NCBI GenBank assembly: GCA_945787435.1
Contig: CALZHX010000305.1
Location: forward strand, 1 to 11,477
Length of the DNA: 11,477 nucleotides
Reading direction: 5' to 3'
Origin: an uncultured Woeseiaceae bacterium
GTDB taxonomy: Bacteria; Pseudomonadota; Gammaproteobacteria; Steroidobacterales; Woeseiaceae
Part shown: positions 7,354 through 11,477 of the stretch, one piece after another
Numbering within the stretch: position 1 is the first letter of the stretch
Layout of the letters: each line of letters begins with the position of its first letter
Notes under the pieces: generated by a model
Databases searched by the model: none
What the model saw: the letters and a program-made list of their open reading frames with translations, nothing else
What the model was told of the DNA's origin: nothing
Made by a program: the position numbers and the translations under genes

Positions 7354-7380
7354 TTGCCTCTCGGGCAAAGCCCGCATTTT
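7354..7380 (+). promoter_or_regulatory. Competing hairpins in the etfB leader
   Basis: TTGCC (7354-7358) can pair with GGCAA (7364-7368), or CGGGC (7362-7366) can pair with GCCCG (7370-7374). The two 5-bp stems share bases 7364-7366, so they exclude each other. The second is followed by CATTTT, a weak terminator-like tail. The pairing is visible; any attenuation role is speculative because the stems are short. Confidence 0.3.
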
Positions 7381-7395
7381 CCGTCTCTGGAGCAT

Positions 7396-7400
7396 GGGAG
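7396..7400 (+). promoter_or_regulatory. etfB: etfB ribosome binding site that selects the GTG start
   Basis: GGGAG at 7396-7400 stands 8 nt before the GTG at 7409, which is ideal spacing. The in-frame ATG at 7394 overlaps this site and has GGAG only 1 nt ahead of it, which is too close. This favours the GTG start. Confidence 0.75.
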
Positions 7401-7408
7401 ACCCATAC

Positions 7409-8158
7409 GTGGACAAAATCCTGGTCGGCCTCAAGCGGGTCGTTGATTACAACGTGCGTGTGCGCGTAAAGAGTGATGGCAGCGGCGTGGAAACCGATGG
7501 CGTCAAAATGAGCATTAACCCTTTCGATGAAATTGCATTGGAAGAGGCCCTGCGCATCAAGGAAAGCGGCGGTGCCAGTGAGATCGTGGTTGTTTCGGTG
7601 GGTACGTCCGAAGCGCAGCAGCAGCTGCGTACCGGGCTCGCAATGGGCGCAGACCGGGCGATCCTGATAACGACGGATGATGCCCCCGACGTATTGAGTT
7701 GCGCACGGGCGCTGCTTGAAATCGTCAATCGTGAGGACCCTGGTCTTGTTATCGTCGGCAAACAGGCAATTGACGATGACAATGCGCAAACCGGGCAGAT
7801 GCTCGCTGCGCTCTGGGGGCGTCCACAAGCCACGTGCGCCTCAAAAATAGAACTGGATGGCGACAAGGCCATCATCACGCGCGAGATTGATGTCGGAATG
7901 GAGAGGATCGAGATCGATCTGCCGGCAGTTGTCACTGCTGATCTTCGGCTCAATGAACCACGCTACGTGAAACTGCCCGATATCATGAAGGCCAAGAAAA
8001 AGCCCCTGGACGAGATCGCGTTTGCCGAACTCGGTGTCGAGGCTGGCCCACAAATTGCGCATAGCTCGTACGAGCCGCCATCAGAGCGCGACAAGGGCGT
8101 AATGGTTGATGACGTGCAAGGTCTTGTAACGTCGCTCAAAGACAGAGGATTGCTGTGA
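7409..8158 (+). CDS. etfB: Electron transfer flavoprotein beta subunit
   Basis: EtfB pairs with EtfA to form the soluble ETF heterodimer, which accepts electrons from acyl-CoA and other flavin dehydrogenases and passes them to ETF-quinone oxidoreductase. The GTG start gives 249 residues, the usual bacterial length, and an N-terminus MDKILVGLKRVVDYN that matches the family. Other family stretches are INPFDEIALEEALRIKE, VIVGKQAIDDDNAQTGQML (AMP-binding region) and the ETF-beta signature ADLRLNEPRYVKLPDIMKAK. That last segment corresponds to the recognition loop that docks partner dehydrogenases. The partner enzymes and the quinone oxidoreductase are not in this window. The stop overlaps the etfA ATG by one base (TGATG), so the subunits are translationally coupled. 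Confidence 0.96.
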   Translation: MDKILVGLKRVVDYNVRVRVKSDGSGVETDGVKMSINPFDEIALEEALRIKESGGASEIVVVSVGTSEAQQQLRTGLAMGADRAILITTDDAPDVLSCARALLEIVNREDPGLVIVGKQAIDDDNAQTGQMLAALWGRPQATCASKIELDGDKAIITREIDVGMERIEIDLPAVVTADLRLNEPRYVKLPDIMKAKKKPLDEIAFAELGVEAGPQIAHSSYEPPSERDKGVMVDDVQGLVTSLKDRGLL

Positions 8159-9099
8159 TGTCCCGAATACTTGTTATTGCAGAACACGATGGCTCTACGC
8201 TAAACGCAAGCATTGCCAAAACCGTCGCCTGTGCGGCCCAGATAGAGAACGCGGAGATCGATGTTCTTGTGCTGGCCGACGCAGCCGGCCCGATAGCCGC
8301 TGAGGCTGCATCACTTGCGTCGGTCAGCCGCGTGTTGACGATCGAGAGTGAATCCAATGCGCATCCACTTGCCGCCCTGCTCGCGCCACAAATTGTTGCC
8401 GCGGCGCAAAATTACACGCATGTTTTCGGGCCGTCCACGACGTTTGGCAAAGACCTGATGCCCCGTGTCGCGGCACTCCTCGGCGTCAACCAGATCAGCG
8501 ATATCATGAGCGTCGCGGGATCGCATGAGTTCAAGCGCCCAATTTACGCTGGTAACGTTGTGGTGACCCTGAGTGCGCCTGCAGACGTTATTGTCGTGGC
8601 AACGGTGCGCACGGCATCCTACAAAGCTGTCGCAACGGGCAATTCAGCGCCAATTGAAAGCATCTCGGTCGATGCTGACCTGCCCACACACACACGATTC
8701 GTGGACGCGCAGGCAGGGTCGTCCGACCGACCGGACTTGCAGACAGCAGCCGTTGTTGTCGCAGGTGGACGTGCGCTGGGTAGCGTCGAGAATTTTGACT
8801 TGATTTACACCCTCGCCGACAAGCTCGGCGCAGGCGTCGGCGCGTCTCGCGCCGCAGTCGATGCGGGTTACGTGGCCAATGAATTACAGGTGGGCCAGAC
8901 GGGCAAGATCATTGCTCCGGATCTGTATATTGCGATCGGCATATCGGGCGCGATTCAGCATCTCACCGGCATCAAAGATGCCGGCACGATCGTTGCGATC
9001 AACAAGGATGAGGAGGCGCCGATATTCGAAGTCGCCGACATTGGTCTGGCCGGCGACCTGTTTACTGTCGTTCCGGAGCTAACAGAAGCGCTTGGCTAA
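8158..9099 (+). CDS. etfA: Electron transfer flavoprotein alpha subunit
   Basis: EtfA binds most of the FAD of the ETF heterodimer. The 313-residue product starts MSRILVIAEHDGS, like other EtfA N-terminal domains. The C-terminal FAD domain shows GASRAAVDAGYV, LQVGQTGKIIAPDLYIAIGI and SGAIQHLTGIKDAGTIVAIN, then the ending EEAPIFEVADIGLAGDLF, all hallmarks of the alpha subunit. I chose the ATG at 8158, which shares its A with the etfB stop. A GTG one codon upstream (8155) is possible. AGAGGA at 8144-8149 is 8 nt before the ATG, inside the etfB 3' end. The stop at 9099 is directly next to the stop of the convergent peroxiredoxin gene, so any terminator must lie inside coding sequence. Confidence 0.96.
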   Translation: MSRILVIAEHDGSTLNASIAKTVACAAQIENAEIDVLVLADAAGPIAAEAASLASVSRVLTIESESNAHPLAALLAPQIVAAAQNYTHVFGPSTTFGKDLMPRVAALLGVNQISDIMSVAGSHEFKRPIYAGNVVVTLSAPADVIVVATVRTASYKAVATGNSAPIESISVDADLPTHTRFVDAQAGSSDRPDLQTAAVVVAGGRALGSVENFDLIYTLADKLGAGVGASRAAVDAGYVANELQVGQTGKIIAPDLYIAIGISGAIQHLTGIKDAGTIVAINKDEEAPIFEVADIGLAGDLFTVVPELTEALG

Positions 9100-9582
9100 C
9101 TAGATTGCGCTCAGTATTGCTTCGACTTTAGACACCTCGAACTGACCAGGCGCTTCGACGGCTACATGCGTCGCGACGCCGTCCTCAACGACCAGCGCGA
9201 AGCGCTGACCACGCATGCCCATGCCGAAACCCGTGCCATCAAGCACGAGGTCCAGAGCCTTGGCGTAGTCTCCGTTACCGTCGGCAAGCATGAGCACCGA
9301 GTCGCCGACATTGCGATCCTTGCCCCAGGCGTGCATGACGAATACATCGTTTACGGCCATGCAGGCTACCGTATCGACGCCCTCTGCCTTGAGTGCTTCA
9401 GCCTGCTCCACGAAACCAGGCAAGTGGTTCATTGAGCAGGTCGGCGTAAAAGCGCCGGGTACCGAGATCAGCACCACTTTCTTGCCCGAAAAAAGTTCGT
9501 CCGTCGAAATTTCACCCGGGCCTGATTCCGTCATTACACCCAACGAACCGGCAGGCATTTTGTCGCCAACTTGGATACTCAT
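9100..9582 (-). CDS. Peroxiredoxin, Prx5 type
   Basis: This is a thiol peroxidase that reduces hydrogen peroxide or organic hydroperoxides. The 160-residue product has the Prx5-subfamily active site VPGAFTPTCS: P42, T46 and the peroxidatic C49. The conserved arginine is in GQRFALVVEDG, most likely R127. The only other cysteine is C74 (VACMAVND), which is not at an obvious resolving position, so it probably acts as a 1-Cys enzyme or uses glutaredoxin or thioredoxin for recycling. No glutaredoxin domain is fused to it. TGGGGAT lies about 9 nt before the ATG. The gene is 34 nt behind the ferredoxin gene on the same strand and probably shares its transcript. It converges on etfA with no base between the stops. 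Confidence 0.95.
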   Translation of the reverse strand: MSIQVGDKMPAGSLGVMTESGPGEISTDELFSGKKVVLISVPGAFTPTCSMNHLPGFVEQAEALKAEGVDTVACMAVNDVFVMHAWGKDRNVGDSVLMLADGNGDYAKALDLVLDGTGFGMGMRGQRFALVVEDGVATHVAVEAPGQFEVSKVEAILSAI

Positions 9583-9616
9583 GTTATTTATCCCCAGAAG
9601 AGATTAAGGTCGCGGA

Positions 9617-9937
9617 TTAGTACTCGTTGTCCGCAACGTGAATGATCAGCCCATCGAGGTCATTATTAATCTCGATCTGACAGGTCAGGCGGCTGTTGTC
9701 CTTACGTTCGAAAGCAGCATCGAGCATGCTGTCTTCCATGTCGTCCATCGGCGGCATCTTGTCCAGCCATGCCTCGTCGACATAGCTGTGACACGTTGCG
9801 CAGGCGCACGCCCCGCCGCATTCCGCCACAATGCCTTCGATGTCGTTGTTGATCGCACCTTCCATGACGGAGTAGCCGTTCTCGACTTCAACTTCATGGC
9901 GGGTGGCGTCAGGTGTTATGTAGGTGACTTTTGGCAT
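9617..9937 (-). CDS. [2Fe-2S] ferredoxin, FdVI/adrenodoxin type
   Basis: This 106-residue soluble one-electron carrier has the adrenodoxin-class cluster pattern C40-x5-C46-x2-C49 in ECGGACACATCHSYV and the fourth ligand C86 in RLTCQIE. The extra C44 inside the loop also occurs in the FdVI group (CGGACAC...), and the length and the ending DGLIIHVADNEY fit that group too. Members of this class serve P450s, Fe-S cluster assembly or Rieske oxygenases. No such partner is in the window, so the redox partner is unknown. The N-terminus MPKVTYITPDATRHEVEVENG is the usual beta-grasp start. A good promoter lies about 30 nt upstream and the peroxiredoxin gene follows after 34 nt. The ribosome site is weak (GACGAGAC directly before the ATG). 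Confidence 0.95.
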   Translation of the reverse strand: MPKVTYITPDATRHEVEVENGYSVMEGAINNDIEGIVAECGGACACATCHSYVDEAWLDKMPPMDDMEDSMLDAAFERKDNSRLTCQIEINNDLDGLIIHVADNEY

Positions 9938-9968
9938 GTCTCGTCTTTGTTTCTATTCGATGCACGAA

Positions 9969-9998
9969 ATTTTAGGGGCGTTGACAGTCACCCGTCAA
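9969..9998 (-). promoter_or_regulatory. Sigma70-like promoter of the ferredoxin gene
   Basis: On the minus strand TTGACG (9998-9993) and TAAAAT (9974-9969) stand 18 nt apart; each matches the consensus at 5 of 6 positions. A start near 9962 would leave a leader of about 25 nt before the ferredoxin ATG at 9937. The -35 box and spacer lie inside the terminator-like inverted repeat. Confidence 0.6.
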
Positions 9999-10004
9999 CG
10001 CCCC
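9975..10004 (-). terminator. Terminator-like inverted repeat behind the TPR gene
   Basis: GGGGCGTTGAC (9975-9985) and its exact reverse complement (9994-10004) form an 11-bp stem with an 8-nt loop, 30 nt after the TPR gene stop. On the minus strand it is followed by TAAAATTTC, an interrupted T tract, so termination may be partial. No T tract follows on the plus strand. Confidence 0.6.
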
Positions 10005-10034
10005 GATTACGCTATGTGAAAATGGACTGTTTCG

Positions 10035-11396
10035 TCAGGCCCTGCCAGCTCTCTCGCGACGTTCTTCAATCTCTTGGCGTTTCTTGCGCGCTGCGTCCTC
10101 AGCAAGCTTAATCTGTTCATTGCGTTGGATCTCGGCCCTGATAACGTTAATCCACTGGTTCGCGATTTTGCGCGACCGGGGAGTCTTCGCTGCTGCCTGA
10201 AACGCATTGATCGCGCTGTTGTACTTGCGCAGGTTGTATTGGCACATGCCAAGTGAAATCTGTGCGTTGTCCGGGCTCTTCAAGCTACCCTTGCGAATGC
10301 CGGATTCGACGGAAGCCACACACTCGGCGTACTTGCCCGTATTCAGCAATGCATTGCCAAGGCGTACATCGAGTTCCCCATCAGAACTAAGGCGTGCCGC
10401 CTCAGTCAGCGCAGGAATGGCTTTCTCGTCTTCCATGGACAATTGCCATGCCTGCGACAGCAGCCGGTAGTTCTTGGCGTTCTTAGATACACGACCTGAG
10501 GCCATTTCCTTTTCAAGTAATTGGCCAGCCTTGTAGGGGACCTCACGCTGCATGTACAGCTGCGCCATCGTTACAAGTTCGCTTTCCTTCTCGAACATGC
10601 CTTGATCGCTGGCGGCCGCATAGGCGTTGATCAGGTTCTCATCTTCGCCCAATTCAGTGTAAGCACCCGCGAGAGAGAACCAGTAACGTTTCTTGGGCCA
10701 GTTCACGAGCATAATTTTCTGGATGTCACGAACCATGCGGTAGTTCTCCTGCCGGTAGTACGCAAAATTGAGCAGGACATACCAGTCTTCCCTGATTTCC
10801 TTGCCACGCTTTTCTGCAACCTGCATGGCACTCTCGATGGGTTTAATCATTTCGGCGTAGCGCTCCACCTGGTACAGGTTCTGCGCTTTCAGAATGAAAG
10901 GCTCTGGTGCCGGGTTTGTTTCGAGCTGGAACCACCGATCGAGCGTGGTCAACGCCTTGTTGTAGTTCTCTTCCATCGTAAACAGCTGCGCCAGCGTATA
11001 AGTCGTTTGCTTCCTCAGCTGTTCCTCGAGGCTCGGAATCGCAACCATGCGCTCGTAGGTACGAATCGCGTTCGGGATATCGTCCATGTTGTAGTAGACG
11101 AACCCGATGTAGTTAAGAACGTTCGACTGCTCGTATTCGGTGAGCTTGTCCGGGTTATAGAGCGAATTGAGACTCTTCAGTGCGCCTTGATAGTCCTTTG
11201 CATCGACCATCTCCTGCGCTTTCTGAATGCGATCGTAGACTTCTTTGCTAACCGCGTGCGCCTGTTTCGTCTGTTGACTTGCAGACTTGCGTTCCGCGGC
11301 GTCCTCGTCATCCTGAGCGGAAACCGGCGTAACGGCCAGCAGACCACCCACCAACGCCAGGCAAATTGCTGTAGTAATTCGTCTAATGTTGTTCAT
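10035..11396 (-). CDS. Periplasmic TPR-repeat protein of a TonB2-type cluster
   Basis: This 453-residue protein has a Sec signal peptide: Arg5-Arg6, a hydrophobic core to about residue 22, then PVSA cut before Q28. After a charged linker (28-50), most of the protein to about residue 410 is helical TPR-like repeats. Units can be seen in AQEMVDAKDYQGALKSL, NYIGFVYYNMDDIPNAIRTY, TLAQLFTMEENYNKALTTL and SLGMCQYNLRKYNSAINAF. The last 30 residues are a highly charged Lys/Arg/Glu helix, possibly a coiled coil. In Vibrio and Shewanella a TPR protein of this kind closes the exbB-exbD-tonB2 cluster and is thought to act in TonB2-dependent uptake. Here it follows a tonB-like 3' end after 43 nt, which supports that role. 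The start ATG at 11396 has AGAGGA about 11 nt upstream, slightly far. A hairpin follows the stop. The exact binding partner is unknown. Confidence 0.88.
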   Translation of the reverse strand: MNNIRRITTAICLALVGGLLAVTPVSAQDDEDAAERKSASQQTKQAHAVSKEVYDRIQKAQEMVDAKDYQGALKSLNSLYNPDKLTEYEQSNVLNYIGFVYYNMDDIPNAIRTYERMVAIPSLEEQLRKQTTYTLAQLFTMEENYNKALTTLDRWFQLETNPAPEPFILKAQNLYQVERYAEMIKPIESAMQVAEKRGKEIREDWYVLLNFAYYRQENYRMVRDIQKIMLVNWPKKRYWFSLAGAYTELGEDENLINAYAAASDQGMFEKESELVTMAQLYMQREVPYKAGQLLEKEMASGRVSKNAKNYRLLSQAWQLSMEDEKAIPALTEAARLSSDGELDVRLGNALLNTGKYAECVASVESGIRKGSLKSPDNAQISLGMCQYNLRKYNSAINAFQAAAKTPRSRKIANQWINVIRAEIQRNEQIKLAEDAARKKRQEIEERRERAGRA

Positions 11397-11410
11397 ATCG
11401 GAAAGTATCC

Positions 11411-11453
11411 TCTTCGATCTTCAGATCCCGCCAGGGAATCTAATCTTCGATCT
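11411..11453. repeat. Exact 10-bp direct repeat around the tonB/TPR junction
   Basis: TCTTCGATCT occurs at 11411-11420 and again at 11444-11453, 33 nt apart start to start. One copy is in the 3' end of the tonB-like gene and the other lies in the TPR leader, overlapping the ribosome-site area. It may be chance or a remnant of a small duplication. Confidence 0.4.
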
Positions 11454-11477
11454 GGAACGTAATGCGTGTCTTTTCAC
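11440..11477 (-). CDS. tonB: C-terminal tail of a TonB-family protein (partial)
   Basis: Only the last 11 codons and the stop TAG (11442-11440) are inside the window; the gene enters from the right edge. The residues EKTRITFQIED fit the final beta strand of TonB proteins, which often end in a basic-aromatic stretch such as a V-x-F-x-L-E/D pattern. The call rests on this short match plus the TPR gene behind it, which commonly follows tonB in TonB2-type clusters. Of the three minus-strand frames here, one hits a stop at once and another runs on without recognisable sequence, so this reading is the most sensible one. TonB would carry proton-motive energy from ExbBD to outer-membrane receptors. 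Confidence 0.55.
   Translation of the reverse strand, partial: EKTRITFQIED

Noticed and set aside
7394..7408. ATG start for etfB, five codons upstream
   Set aside because: The ATG overlaps the best ribosome site, which is ideally spaced for the GTG at 7409; the family starts at M(D)KILV.
7304..7828. N-terminal extension of the sseA frame by 175 codons
   Set aside because: It runs antisense through etfB and shows no rhodanese-like sequence; the ATG at 7303 gives the family length.
7447..7953. 168-residue minus-strand frame inside etfB
   Set aside because: It is a low-complexity Ser/Arg/Ile shadow of a strongly conserved plus-strand gene.
9617..9937. Extra cysteine C44 in the ferredoxin loop as a novel cluster ligand
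   Set aside because: The CGGACAC arrangement also occurs in FdVI-type ferredoxins; the canonical four ligands are all present.
10521..11462. 313-residue open frame on the plus strand
   Set aside because: It is wholly antisense to the TPR gene, which has a signal peptide and clear repeats. The translation has no domain-like sequence and no ribosome site.
1..11477. Defence island, prophage, CRISPR array or transposon
   Set aside because: The helicase-nuclease pair could suggest a defence system, but it matches the chromosomal AddAB-like repair pair, and all neighbours are housekeeping genes. No repeats, integrase or transposase were seen.

Overview
The window looks like a stretch of ordinary chromosome from a free-living, aerobic gammaproteobacterium with moderately high G+C. 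The pointers are a TonB2-type tail with its TPR partner, an AlaA-type transaminase, an AddAB-like helicase-nuclease pair of the kind seen in gamma- and betaproteobacteria, a lipoprotein resembling the DUF6491 family, and an EtfBA pair. A marine or sediment lineage near Woeseiaceae or Steroidobacterales would fit, but that is a guess from gene content. I see no rRNA, tRNA, CRISPR array, IS element, phage gene or clear foreign island.

Layout. From the left edge to 5715, three minus-strand genes run right to left and form one tight unit: alaA-like aminotransferase (5715-4501), RecB-type nuclease/AddB-like protein (4497-1906) and UvrD-type helicase/AddA-like protein (1916 to beyond position 1). 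Gaps are 3 nt and minus 11 nt. A strong terminator (5738-5767) separates this unit from an upstream lipoprotein gene (6312-5830). A two-domain sulfurtransferase (sseA-like, 7303-6425) also points left. It shares a 105-bp divergent promoter region with etfB-etfA (7409-9099, plus strand). EtfA ends base-to-base against a minus-strand peroxiredoxin (9582-9100). The peroxiredoxin is preceded by an FdVI-like [2Fe-2S] ferredoxin (9937-9617). A periplasmic TPR protein (11396-10035) follows the last 11 codons of a tonB gene at the right edge.

How the genes fit together. The AddAB-like pair should process double-strand DNA ends for recombination: the AddA-like subunit supplies the ATP motor and the AddB-like subunit supplies a nuclease. 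Etf, ferredoxin and peroxiredoxin form a loose redox neighbourhood: electron transfer from flavin dehydrogenases, a one-electron carrier and peroxide removal. The sulfurtransferase handles sulfane sulfur. TonB and the TPR protein belong to outer-membrane energy transduction.

The points most worth a second look are regulatory or structural. The alaA-like start codon sits in a hairpin loop just behind a terminator, without a Shine-Dalgarno sequence. A good sigma70-like promoter for the ferredoxin is embedded in the TPR gene's terminator-like inverted repeat. The AddB-like nuclease has no cysteine left to bind the family's Fe-S cluster. I found no convincing wholly new system.
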